A stretch of 64,000 nt of DNA, from contig JAPMXV010000036.1 of the NCBI GenBank assembly GCA_026936335.1, positions 186,001-250,000 of the forward strand. Reading direction: 5' to 3'. A model generated the notes under the pieces. That model was not told the DNA's origin and ran no database searches. It worked only from the letters and a program-made list of their open reading frames with translations. Numbering within the stretch: position 1 is the first letter of the stretch; every line of letters begins with the position of its first letter. Made by a program: the position numbers and the translations under genes. This DNA is from Mantamonas sphyraenae (lineage: Eukaryota; CRuMs; Mantamonadidae). Positions 36,257 through 47,400 of this stretch are shown here, piece by piece.

Positions 36257-38167
36257 TCACCAGGATGAGTCGCTGTGCGAGGATCCCGATCGTCGAAGAT
36301 CGCCTGGACGTGGGCGCAAGTCATCCAGATCCAACACCGTTCGCTCAATGGCAGGCACAGCCTTCTCAGGCGTGGCTTCCTTGGTCCATCCAACGAGTTC
36401 GACGCCGGGTCGTGTCGTGGCAAAGTGTTCAAAGTCTTCGTCGGGAATGGCGACGTGGTACACAACGAGCTGCTCCAGCGCTGGGCACCCCAGGTACAAG
36501 TACTGGAATGCCTCGACATCCAGAGCCTTGTTGCAAGTGAGGTCCAAGCGGCGGAGGTTGTGCATGGCTGCGATGGGTTTGAAGAGGGCAATGGCAGGGG
36601 AGGTGTTGTGTCGCGCGGCCAATTCGCGTTCCAACGCACCTGGGGCGTCAATTTGCATGAGTTGCAACTCTTGCAATTGGCCTGCCACAGGGCCATGGTG
36701 GAGTCTGCGCAGGGAAAAGGCATCCACAGCCGTGTTGTTCAAGGAGAGGCTGATCAGCGCGTCGCCGTGGTCGGCCACAGCCATCAAGCTGCTGCGCACG
36801 TCGTTGACATCAGACATGCCATCCAGAGCCAAGTGAGCCAATCCACCGGCGTGTAACAACACACTCGACACACCCTCGGCTGTGATGCCGTGACACTCGG
36901 CCAACGAGAGCCATTTCAGGGTTCGCAGCGCCGATTTGGACGACTGACGCAATCCCGCGTCGGTGACGTGTGTGCGTGTCAGGTCCAGGTGAGTGATGGC
37001 ACGTGAATTGTCTCCCAGAGCAAGCAGCACGCGGTCATCCGCACCGGTGTCGGTCAAGTCCAGATGGGTCAAGTGGGGGCTCAGAAGCACCAACGTGCAC
37101 ACCCCGACGGGACTCATGTCCTCGCAGCGACGCAACACAAGTCGTTGCAACGGGGAATCCACAGCAGGCACCGCAAGGTACTCCACACCGTGGTGCACCG
37201 CCGTCCCCTGAGTGGCCGCTCGAGACAAAAACGCGTGCACGTCTTGCCTGTGTCGCCTGTACAATTCCCGCTCGGCTGTTTGTGCACCGCTGCCCGCATG
37301 ACTGGCCACACTTTCCAACACACTCATGTCCAGGTCCTGGTGCAGCACACTGCCCAGCGGATCGTCCGACTCCAACAATGCGTCTTCATCGCGTGTCAGG
37401 AACCGTTCCGAGTACTCACGCATCATCTTTTGCATGTGAGCCTCCTCTCGAAGCGCTTCCTCGTCCAAATCCTCCCTGGCATACTCCTCTCCCAATGAAT
37501 GAGAGTACTTCAGCAACAGTCTGGGCGACGTGAGGCCCGTCAGCGTGGTACTGCGTTCCTCCTCTTGAATCTCCTCCTCAGTGTCCACAGTCAGTGTCCT
37601 AGCTTCGTGTGCCACCTCCAGGGCCGCCGCAAAGTTGCGCACAAATTCGTCGCTGGCTGGCGTGCCGCTGAGATCCAGCTCCTGCACAAAGCCCGCCCGC
37701 AGGGTCAACAGCCTGCCCAATTCGTCCACATCCACCGTCAGTATGTGTGTGCGGTACATCCAGCCCACATCCAGCTTCCTCCACAGCTCTGCCTTGTACA
37801 CGGCGTCGAAACACAGCGTGCTCACTCGCGCCAACGCCGTTCGCTCCAAAACGTTCAGGAATCCGGCCACACGGCACACGTCGTCGACCCCGAGGTCGGC
37901 AAATGTGCACGGCGACACGTACACGTCCTCCTTCCGTGCCTCTTCCACCTGTGGGCCTGTCCCACCACTGTCTGCTTCTTCTCCTTCTTGCCATCGTTGC
38001 GCTTCTTCGTCGTCGGCCGCCTGCATAGCTGCCGCCAACGCGTCGCCCGTGCCACCCCGCTTGTGCTTGGCCATCAGCGTCTGTTTGAGCTTGAAGATGC
38101 GTCTGTATTTCCTAGCAAAGGCCACCAGATCTTCTGGAACCGGCCCTTCATTGTGATTCTGACTCAT
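36257..38167 (-). CDS. F-box and leucine-rich-repeat protein
   Basis: 636 residues in one exon from MSQNHNEGPVPEDLV. An F-box-like helix set appears near residues 85-130 (TFADLGVDDVCRVAGFLNVL, then ERTALARVSTLCFDAVYKAE), which would bind SKP1 in an SCF ubiquitin ligase. AMN1-type leucine-rich repeats then follow (LTHLDLTDTGADDRVLLALG, ITHLDLTRTHVTDAGLR, LKWLSLAECHGITAEGV, LRRLDLTCNKALDVEAFQYL). These would select substrate. Its ATG overlaps the TGA of the PAS gene upstream on the same strand (sequence ATGA). This suggests either very tight packing or that the two are one gene in which the junction is misread. Confidence 0.8.
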   Translation of the reverse strand: MSQNHNEGPVPEDLVAFARKYRRIFKLKQTLMAKHKRGGTGDALAAAMQAADDEEAQRWQEGEEADSGGTGPQVEEARKEDVYVSPCTFADLGVDDVCRVAGFLNVLERTALARVSTLCFDAVYKAELWRKLDVGWMYRTHILTVDVDELGRLLTLRAGFVQELDLSGTPASDEFVRNFAAALEVAHEARTLTVDTEEEIQEEERSTTLTGLTSPRLLLKYSHSLGEEYAREDLDEEALREEAHMQKMMREYSERFLTRDEDALLESDDPLGSVLHQDLDMSVLESVASHAGSGAQTAERELYRRHRQDVHAFLSRAATQGTAVHHGVEYLAVPAVDSPLQRLVLRRCEDMSPVGVCTLVLLSPHLTHLDLTDTGADDRVLLALGDNSRAITHLDLTRTHVTDAGLRQSSKSALRTLKWLSLAECHGITAEGVSSVLLHAGGLAHLALDGMSDVNDVRSSLMAVADHGDALISLSLNNTAVDAFSLRRLHHGPVAGQLQELQLMQIDAPGALERELAARHNTSPAIALFKPIAAMHNLRRLDLTCNKALDVEAFQYLYLGCPALEQLVVYHVAIPDEDFEHFATTRPGVELVGWTKEATPEKAVPAIERTVLDLDDLRPRPGDLRRSGSSHSDSSW

Positions 38168-41100
38168 TGTGGTCGTTCGTCGTCGTCGTCGTCGTCGTCG
38201 TCCTCCAGCGACTCTGCACTTTCTTCTTCGCTGCTGCTTGCACTGCTGGACGTCCCACTTGTGCTGCTCCCACTGCTGCTGGAACCGCTGGTGCTGCTTC
38301 CACTGGTACGCGTGGTGGTGCTGCTTGTTGTCGTCCCAGCCGCCTGTTGGCTGAGATCGCGTGGCACCAAACCCACGTTCACGGTGCGGTTGCCGTACAA
38401 AATGCAGCCACGTCGTTCGCTGTCCACATTCAGCAGCGAGCTCACAGTCTGGTGGAAGTTGTCGATGCTGTCCATGTCGGCCAGCGCCACCAGGTTGCAC
38501 TTGAGGTACGCCAGCAGCAGCGACTGCGCAGTTGGCAGCATGGCAAGCGTCTGCGGCGGCGGGAAAGGTTGTCGGATGAAAATGGTGTGTTGAGCCTCGG
38601 CGTTGCTGGCCTCCGGGGCGTGCTCCATGAACATCGGCACCAAGGAGAGCTTGCGGCCCACGATCCATGTGTGGCACCGCCTGGGACGCACAAGCGTGTT
38701 GACAGCCTCTGCAATATCCTTGTTCTGCTCAAAGAAACACACCCATTGTGTGTCGAAGCTCGTCATGTCCAGGTCAAGGAGGTTGTCCGTAAACAGGGGT
38801 CGCAGCACATCGCGATCAAACCCGCTCGCATGCTCCGTCACGTAGCTGTCGATATACACGGGCAGACAGCCCACCTGGTCCATCATCGCGTTGCTGAATG
38901 CGCCAAACGTCTTGTCCAGCAGTGACTCGTGGTCATCCACAACCACACGTCCCACAAGCAGCACGTCGGCTTCCGTGCGGTATGGCTTCACCAGCACGCA
39001 CTCGCTGGCGTCCTCGTCCAGCTCAAATGTCCACACGCCATCCCTGTGCGTGCATTTGACCGGCAGCTGATTGCACACCACAATCAGACGCATGCGTGCG
39101 TCGATCGACGAGAGCAAACGGCTGTGCACAGACTTGCCGTGCAGCTGTGACCTGTGTGACCCTGGCGACGCCTCCTCCACGTCCATGCTCTGCTTGCTGG
39201 TGGACACCGTCACGGCCGTGCTCCTCGTAGTGCGCACGGGCTCGCCATCCAGTCCCATCCCTTCCTCGACATTATTCGTGCTGCTGCTTGCTTTGCTGTG
39301 CGATGTGCCCACGTGCAAGTTGCCGTTGCTGGGCGACCTCTGCTCCGTGTTTCCCTGTTCCTGCGTGCTTGCTTGCCGGTGCTCACTCTCCTCCAACTGT
39401 AGCCTGAGCCTGCGCTGCAGATCTGCGATCTGCGCCATCATCGCCTCCTTGGCATATGTGTCCTTGATGAATCCAATAAACATGCGTTCCCCATTGACGT
39501 CGATTTCCGTGACGTGCAGCTCGATGTGGAACAGATCGCCGTTCTTGCGTTTGGCAACTAGCCTGCGCGTGCGCCCAATCACACGTCGCTTCGCTCGTTC
39601 GCTGTCGTGCGACAGGTAATGGGCCACAAACCGCTGGTGCATGGCCGCCAGACTGTCTTCCATCAGCACCGCAATTGGTTGCCCGATCACCTCGTCCACG
39701 TCGTACCCAAACATCTCGCCGGCATTCGAGTTGAACGCCTGGATTGTCCCTCGCGTTGTCATGACAATCACTGCATCCGGTGACGTGTCCATCACCTCAT
39801 CCAGCGTCGATGTGGCCACCGACGATGATGTGGATGTCACTGAAGCCTGCGACGGTGACCCTCCACGCGAGTTTGACGAGTACCCCCTACCGCTGTCCGG
39901 TTCCACACGCGCACGCTTGCTGTGGTGACCCTGCTGTTCCTCATCCTCATTCTCCAAATGACCATCGATAATGTCCCCGTCGATGTCGTCTGTCCCCTGC
40001 CGCTGTCGCTTGCGTCCATGCGTCTCGTCGCCTTCACCTCCCGCCGAGGTTGCGTTTTGTACACCCGTGGAGCCTCTGCGAGCTCGCCCTCCAATCTTTG
40101 CCTTTCCACCACTGCTGCTGCTGCTACTGCTGCTGCTTGTCGCCTGGCTGCGCAGTTTCCGTGGGGTTTGGTAGCGGTACGTGGTGTCGTGGATGACGCC
40201 AATGAAGAAGCGAGTGTCCACAGACTTGAACTCTTCCACCACCAGTTCCATGTAGAACTTTTGGCCATCGCGTCGTTTGGCCATCAGGGTGCGCGACTTG
40301 CCAATGACTCTGCGTGTTGCTGTTTCGCCCGAACGCAGGTAGCGGTTGACGTAGCCCACATGTTTGCCCGCCAAATGGTCGTCCATGAGCACTTCCACGC
40401 GTTTGCCCACAATCTCTTCTGCCGTCCAGCCAAACAGCTTCTGGGCGGCGGCATTGAAGGCCCGGATCACCGACGTGGCATCCATGATGACCGATGCACT
40501 TTCGCTGTCGTTGCACATGGTGCGCAGCTTTTGGAGCACGACGTCGTCGTTGAGCTCCTCAAGTGAGCTGTGGTGATCCGTGCTGGTGTCGGAGTCGCTG
40601 TACTGGCGCAGTTCACGTGTCAGGTTGACGATGGCGTTGTCGTGTGGCGAGTCGGACATAAACGAGAGGGACACTCCCGTGTTCTGGCTGTCGGTGGACA
40701 GTGGTGGACCACTGGACGGAGAGTCGGGACGCGACGTTGAGCTGCTGGAGCGCGTTGATCGGTCACTTCTGTGGGCTCTCGACCCCAGCTTGGCTTTCAA
40801 CCGAGCGATTTCCTGCGATTGGGCTTCCACGAGCTGCGCCATGGTGTCGATGCGCGACTTGTCCTGGATTACTCTGTGTGTGGGTGTGCGGTGAGTGTGT
40901 GCACGGGCGGTATTGTGGGAGGCGGACACGGAAAGAAGGTCGGCTTGAGTTTTCCACCGAATCCCGCCAAGACGTATTTTCCCTCCGGCGACCGCTGGCA
41001 CCCATGAAGCAACAAGGCGTGCGTGGTATTCACCTACCCGAGATACTGGTGAATTGGCTCTCCATCTGCATCCTGCATAACCGTCTCGCTGACATGCTGC

Positions 41101-41635
41101 AGTGCGGGAGGCATTTGGGGAGCGAGTGAGCGCGGAGCTGGTGAGCATGATCGATGTCTTTCCCCAGATCCGCATCCTTTTTGCCGCTCTTCACGTGCAG
41201 GCCATGTTTTGCACTTACCAGAGACATGCGGAATACCTGGCCGTCCTTGCGCAGGCCGTTGAGCAGACGCGTGCGACCAATGACCTGCAATCACGTGTGT
41301 CAGCGGGCAAAAGAAAGAAAAAGCACAAGGACGCGCAGTCCGCCCGATGTTGCGACGCATCGGCGATTGCCTCCCGATGCGTCTCTCCCACTTACCCGTT
41401 TCGATGCATACTTGCCGCTCTCGACAAAGCGTCGCAGGTACTCGTCGTGGTGTTTGGCGTCGGGCTGGGGCATGAGAAGGGAGATGCTCTGGCCAATGAC
41501 TTCGCTCGCCTTCCAGCCGAAAATGGCCTCGGCAGCCGGGTTGAAATGCGTGATGCGGCCATTGTCACGGATGACCACCAACGCTTCGTTGCTTAGCTCC
41601 ATCAGCGTGGTTGCAAACGTGTCCGTGCCTTCCAT
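38164..41635 (-). CDS. Three-PAS sensor protein with trehalose-phosphate-synthase-like domain
   Basis: Exons 41635-41396, 41284-41219, 41096-41038 and 40873-38164 join in phase to 1,024 residues. Three PAS modules are visible: LVVIRDNGRITHFNPAAEAI, SVIRAFNAAAQKLFGWTAEE and RGTIQAFNSNAGEMFGYDVD. Each is followed by RVIGRTR-like strands and a glycine-rich I(R/K)DT end. Then comes a segment resembling the N-terminal half of GT20 trehalose-6-phosphate synthase: MRLIVVCNQLPVKC, a VLRPLFTDN stretch, and FIRQPFPPPQTL aligned with the family's HTPFP. The second Rossmann half, with the UDP-glucose site, is absent, so catalysis is doubtful. A serine/acidic tail ends the protein. Probably a soluble sensor or regulator. 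Confidence 0.8.
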
Positions 41636-41760
41636 GGCTGCGCGCGCGTTGGTATTTCAGTGTGTGTCAGGTCGCATCTGGGTGGGAATTGTGCATGTGA
41701 GTGGTGGGTTGGGTTTTGGGGTGTGGGGGAGGGAATGACACGAGGAAACACGTGTGCGTT

Positions 41761-42900
41761 TTAATCGGAGGTGCAGGCAAAGCAGCACATGAGGCAGACG
41801 GCGACGACGGTCAAGATGAACAGGGGCACAAAGACCAGGGTCCACGGGATGACCACGAGGGAGGTCAGCTTGAATACAAGCAGCAGCTCGAATATCATGA
41901 TTGGCAGCACACCGAAGCAAAACACAAAGGCAAGAAAGGCGGCGCTCTCACGGTCGTTGGAGGAGTCGGAGGCGGAGAAACCGAGTTGGGTGGCGGAGAA
42001 GCAGGTGCAGCAGGCCACCACGTGGACAAAGAGCATGGGCAGACCCACCCAGAGCCAGCCCTGGTCGGATTCCAGTACAGTCAGACCCCATTCCAGCTTG
42101 GCCACAAGCAGCACGGAGGACATGACCAAACCCACCCACAGATTGCGCGGCACCACGTTGAGGAACGTGATGTGTGCGCTCTTGTAGTCCTGCGAGGCCA
42201 TGCAAGGTGGACGGGTGCGGGATGGCAGAATGGCGGTGCGAGTGGCCAGAGGGTCACATCGGTGTGTGAGAGTGTGACAGAGTGAGCAGGTGCGAAATGT
42301 GTGTTTGAAAATGTGCGTGCGCGCTGTGAAGGGGCCGTGTGTTGGGGTTGGGGTTGGGACGTACGAGGGAGAATTGGTGTTGGGCTGTGTTGGGAAAGTC
42401 GAGGTCGACGGGGAGGAGCATGCACATGGCGAACCAGAACCAGGCCATGACAAAGGTGAGGGAGAGAGAGGTGCTGGAGGCTGGAGCGGCCTCTCGCTGA
42501 TCGAGATAAATAGAGAGGAGGACGGTGAAGGTGAGGTTGAAGAGGCCCGAAATGGCGAGCCAACAGCTTGAAGCAAACGACGGTTCCCTTTCTGGGCGAT
42601 TGGTGAGCCGACCCAGTCCCTGGGTGAGCTCTGTGGCACAGAGAGCCGGCAGGGCAAGCACCAGGGCCAGAAAGACGGTAATGTACACGGGAACCATGAC
42701 CAAGACCCAAGGTGCGTCCAGGGTGCCCTCCAGCTTGACCGCAATGAGCGGGCAAATGACAGTGGCAGAGACCTGTGCCGGGAGAAGGTTGGGGAGAATG
42801 AATGTGTGTGTGTGAGAGGCGAAGGTTGATGCCGTTTCGACAAAAGATAGGGACGTACTGCCAGTGAACAACAGGTGCACACCTGGGCCACCGATCGCAT
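41761..42900 (-). CDS. TMEM185-like multipass membrane protein
   Basis: Exons 42900-42859, 42772-42365 and 42189-41761 give 292 residues. About eight hydrophobic helices carry the family-like pattern of LxLD/E, a short loop, then W and a Pro-containing helix (VKLEGTLDAPWVLVMVPVYI, and AKLEWGLTVLESDQGWLWVG). This resembles the fragile-X-F/TMEM185 group. The length is almost identical to the membrane half of the Rab fusion at 7203-8958, which suggests they are related. The start MRSVAQVCTCCSLA is the only ATG in phase with the first splice donor. It is head-to-head with the RUN gene, 85 bp apart. Confidence 0.65.
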   Translation of the reverse strand: MRSVAQVCTCCSLAVRPYLLSKRHQPSPLTHTHSFSPTFSRHRSLPLSFARSLRSSWRAPWTHLGSWSWFPCTLPSFWPWCLPCRLSVPQSSPRDWVGSPIAQKGNRRLLQAVGSPFRASSTSPSPSSSLFISISERPLQPPAPLSPSPLSWPGSGSPCACSSPSTSTFPTQPNTNSPSYVPTPTPTHGPFTARTHIFKHTFRTCSLCHTLTHRCDPLATRTAILPSRTRPPCMASQDYKSAHITFLNVVPRNLWVGLVMSSVLLVAKLEWGLTVLESDQGWLWVGLPMLFVHVVACCTCFSATQLGFSASDSSNDRESAAFLAFVFCFGVLPIMIFELLLVFKLTSLVVIPWTLVFVPLFILTVVAVCLMCCFACTSD

Positions 42901-42985
42901 GTGGACAGAGGACCAATATGGGGCGGGGTGGCCGTGGTGCGAGGTTGAGTGTGGATGCGCTGGCGCGCCAAACCGAAGCGAGAGC
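42901..42985. promoter_or_regulatory. Short shared promoter, 85 bp
   Basis: It lies between the divergent starts of the TMEM185-like and the RUN/Rubicon genes. No motif stands out; the inference is positional. Confidence 0.35.
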
Positions 42986-45900
42986 ATGAGCAGCAGCGCC
43001 GCAGGTGGGGCCCAAGACCTTGCGGCAGCCATGCTGTCCGACCTCAACCGAGCCATCCAAAACTGTTTGCTCCGCAGCTCGGATTACAACGCAGACGCAG
43101 AAGCACAGCGGCTGGTGTTGACGGAGGAGCACCAGGAGGCGCTAGTGCTAACTGCAGCGATCGAAGCGATCCTGACAAACGGGATGAAAGGTGGGCTTGT
43201 GTGCGATGACGATGACGACCGCATACCAGGGAAGAGGACACTCACACAGGGGAGGCGCAATGTCGGGTGTGGCAACACATGCCGGGCTGGGTTGGTGCAC
43301 ACACTCGTTGCACAGTCAAGTTCCTGGGCTTCTCGTGGAGCGCGCCCTCGAGCCTCTCGGTTGAGGTGGTGCCCATGTGGGACTGGTGGTGGGTTGTTGC
43401 ACAGCGTGGCAAACGCAGCAAGAAGAGAGCCCGAAGCAGGGCTGGATTGCAGACATTGTCACTGACACGCACGTGTGGATGTTGGGGTGGCCGCAGCAAA
43501 AACATCAGCGATTGTCTGCCGAGCGGGCCCAAAATGGTGGCGTGGCTGGAGAGCCTACAGCGAGTGGACAGCGACGTGGGGCGTGGGAGGGCATTTCTAC
43601 GCATGGCCTTGAACGAACACAGCGTGGCGGAATACGTTCAGGCGTTGTTGTGGAATGCAGACGTCACAGAGTAGGTTGGCAAAGCGATGTTCATTGCGCG
43701 TGCACACACCTTGGGGCGGCCTCCCCGCCACAGGGCGACTCACACACACATACACATGCACACACACTCGCAAATCCATACACACTGGACGTGTGTGCAG
43801 AGAGTTCTTTGAAGAGACGGCACTGGTGCGTGATGCGGAGCAGATGCCCATGTTCACGATGCTGTTGGACGGCATCCGAACGATCGACTTTGCACTGAAT
43901 TGCGAAGACGAACGACTGAACACGCCGAGTTTCCTGCGACTGAAACCGGGCTCGGTGCAACTGGTGATGCCCAAAGTGACGCCAGCGCGTGCAGAGAAGC
44001 AGAGCAAGGCGAAGGAGCTCGCGGCGGAGGAGGACAGCCGAGACGAGTATCTGGCAGGGCTGCTGACGAGTTTGAAGGATGCCATCCAGGGAGTGGTTGT
44101 GCATGCATCGGCACAGGGCAGCAAAGTGAGCACAGGGGACGTGTGTGTTCACCGGCTGGTGAGTCGCGTCGTAGCTGTGTTGCAGGCGGGTGCCTGTGAC
44201 GTTGTGGCACGCATGCTGGCAGGCGAGTTTGAACGGCCGGACGAAGAGGTGCACTGCTGGGAATGGCTGTCGCGCGTAGACGCATGCACGTCTGTGGACA
44301 GGGGCATTGTGGCACGCGTGGAGGCGTTGAAGAACGCACGCACGGCAGACGGAAAGGCTCGTGCCTGGGTGGCGTTGTCGCTGCATGAAGACAGGTTGCA
44401 GGAACACGTGCGTGCCCTCTTGGACAATACTGAACTGACCACGGCATTCTACACGCCCGAAGAGAGCGTGGTGATGCACCAGGAGCGGGCGATGATCTTT
44501 CTGTCGCTGCTACAGGGCCTGGAGGCCATCGAATTTGCCCTGCGTGTGGACAAAATGGTATTGGATGGGGTGGAAGACATGGGCGAACTGGAAGCCAGTC
44601 GTGCGTCGGCACGCAACGTGGAAGCAGGGCAGCGTGCAGAGGCGGCCAAGGTAGCGGCCATCCAGCAGCAGTTGGATGATATCGGCCGCCCTGCGGCGTC
44701 GGAAGTGGTGGCACAGGAGGAAACCCCCAAAATGGTGCAAGTGGAGAAGGGGGCGCCTGTGGTGCCGTGGAACGAGTTGCATCGGTTGGGCAAAGGCAAA
44801 CGAGGACAAAAGAAGCGGAACCGGAAGAAGAAGCTGGTGGCCACCATAGAGGAGGGCGATGATACGACACAATCGACAGGCGTGGATGCTTTGGGCTCCG
44901 TGGCAGCTCCCATTGGGGCGGGGCGGGGCGAAGAGACGGGGTACCGACGTGTGCCGATTGGAAACGACAGTGAGGCGCTAGCGGCACTCACTCAGGGCGA
45001 CCACAGCTTGTATGAAGTGGAGAAACGCCCCGTGGAGGGTGAACAGACAAAGAGTGGAGCGCTGCCCGAGCTGGAAACGCTGGAGCGGGAACAGATCGAA
45101 CAGATGTACCAGCCGGTGATCAGTACGCCGTTTGGGCCGATCTACCAGCACGAGCATATGGCCACAGAAGACTATGATTTGGACAGTGTGCTTGCCAGCG
45201 TGGTGATTGAAACCAATGTGGAGGAGGATGAAGGTGGAGACGAGGGAGAAGGAGACAAACGCCAGGACGAGCAGGAGGAGGAGGAGGAAGCGGAGGAGCC
45301 ACCCATGATCGATCTTGATAGCATCCTTGGCATGGATGACGGTGATGTGGATGTAGCGAAGGACGGTGCAGGTGTGCAGGATGAACAGGAGCAGGGGCAG
45401 GCGGCACAGGTCCACGATGGCCAGGAGAATGTGCAGGCTGAGAATGCGCTGGAGAAGGAAGAGGATGAGGAGGAAGTGGTGGGTGCGAGTGTCGAGAATG
45501 ACACCGAAGATGAACCTGAAGTCACACCGGTGGAAGAGGCGCAGGAGGAAGCCAAGGAAGGAGGAAACGAAGCGACACCACCTGCACTCGACGCAAGCGA
45601 CATGGGCATGGAGGAGAAGCAAGACGACAAACAAGACAAAGCGATGGAGGAGGAGAGGGACGAAGAAGAGGAACAGATTGAGGAGAGCGTGGAGACAGCA
45701 GAAGGGACAGAGTATGAGGATGTGGACGGGCGTCAGGAAGGACAGCAGGTATTCAAAGGTGAAGAGAAGCAGGCAGAAGTCCAGGTGGCTGAAATGGACG
45801 AGAAACCAGTTGTGGAAGAGCAAGTGAAGGATGGGGAGTCGGAGGCAAAGGGAGGTGAGTCGAGCAGGGCGCCCACGCGACGACAGCCTGTGATCTACGA

Positions 45901-47347
45901 CCACGACGACGAAGACGTGCCTGATTGGTTGCGCGAACATACGCAGCAGGAGGCCGATGTGGAGGAGGAGATGGCGACAGAGGACGGGGAGAGCACCCAG
46001 GACACGGAGGAGGCAGTTGCGGAGGATGTGGTGGAACAGCAACACGAGGCTGAAGAAACACACATGCAAGAGAGGAATGGGCAGGGCGAAGCGCAGCAAC
46101 ACAGTGCAGTTAACGTGGAGGAGGACGGGGACGAAGCGGTGGAGTCGGATGACGAGGCACCGAGCTGGCTGAAGAAGCACCAACGGGAAAAGGCGGGGAG
46201 CCAAACACAGAATCAGGTGGTCAGCGAAACGGAAGGGTGGTCGCATGTGTCCACTCGGGCGGCCAACCTGCCAAAGGCCGGGATGTCGTCGCGCAGTGGA
46301 TCGTTCTACGTGGCGTCGCATTCGTTTGAGGACGACGATGAACAGCCGATTGTACGTGTGTTTGAGCACCCATCGAAAGAACTGGACCTGGAAGCGCTGT
46401 TGGTAGAAGACCACTTCCACGAGAGCACATTCGACAGGGAGATTGTGGACCACGCGTCGCTGCATCTGAAGCGACGACCGAGCGCACGCACACGCACCAC
46501 TACCACAGATTCGGACGGAAGCTCGTCATTGATCTTTGGCAGCATTGATTCGTCGCATGACGAGGACGAAGCAAGGGCAGGAAACGGAGGGTCGTCGTCG
46601 AGCGGCGCGGGCAAGTTGCGTATGCAGCTGCGCTTTGTGCCGTTGAAAAGACCGACACCGAAGGAGCAGGACATGGAGTGTGCGGGTTGTGGCACGCAGC
46701 TGTCGTCGTCCTTCTTCAACCCAGCCCGCTACTGTGAATATTTCTACAAGTACTTCTGCGAGGATTGCCACGGGAACTCGGAAATGGCCGTGCCAGCGCA
46801 GGTGGTACAGAATTGGGACTGCCGTCCCAAGCGTGTGTGTGACCAGGCGGCGGCGTACCTGGAGAGCGTGTACGACGAGCCTGTGATCGACGTGCTCGAC
46901 GCGAACCCGCAGCTCTACCGCAAGGCCAAGCCATTGAAGCAAGCCAGGGACATTCGACGCAAACTGAACATCATCAATGAGTTTATGCTGTCGTGTCCCA
47001 GCGGTCCCATTATGATGGACGTGGTGGAAGACAAACCGTATCTGATGACCAGCGAGCACGAATACTCGCTCAAGGACCTCGTGGAGATCAATCGCGGCAC
47101 CATGCTGGCAAACATGCGAGTGCACCTGAAGAAATTTACGAAACACATTACCAGCGATTGCAGCACGTGCAGCCGCATGGGTCACGCCTGTGAAATGTGC
47201 GGCTCCGACGATCTGCTTTTCCCGTTTCAGGACGATGTGGCTCACTGTCCTGTGTGTCAGTCGCTGCTGCACAGCAAGTGCTTCAAGGCAGGCAAGCTTG
47301 ACTGTCAGATGTGCGAACGCAGGAAACACGGATCGTCGCGCCTGTGA
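42986..47347 (+). CDS. Double-RUN, Rubicon-homology zinc protein (PLEKHM1/Rubicon-like)
   Basis: Exon 1 is 42986-43190. The exon structure from 43316 to 43670 is tentative. An intron at 43671-43800 leads into the long last exon ending at 47347. A first RUN domain covers AAIEAILTNGMK, VAWLESLQRV and GRGRAFLRMALNEHSVAEYV. A second, from about 44040 to 44580, has WEWLSRVDACTSVDRG and ARAWVALSLHEDRLQEHV. A very acidic linker of about 500 residues follows. The C-terminal Rubicon-homology region has cysteine pairs CAGCGTQL, YKYFCEDCHG, CSTCSRMGHACEMCG, CPVC and CQMC. Animal relatives bind Rab7 or Arl8 on late endosomes, lysosomes or autophagosomes; that role is inferred here. Confidence 0.88.
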
Positions 47348-47400
47348 AATTGAAATTGAACGCTCTTTGCATGGCCAAACACACACCTTTTGTTCTTTGT

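Noticed and set aside
44978-46465. A 495-codon minus-strand ORF rich in Leu/Phe/His
   Set aside because: It mirrors the Glu-rich linker of the RUN/Rubicon gene; antisense GAG/GAA codons give Leu/Phe and remove stops.
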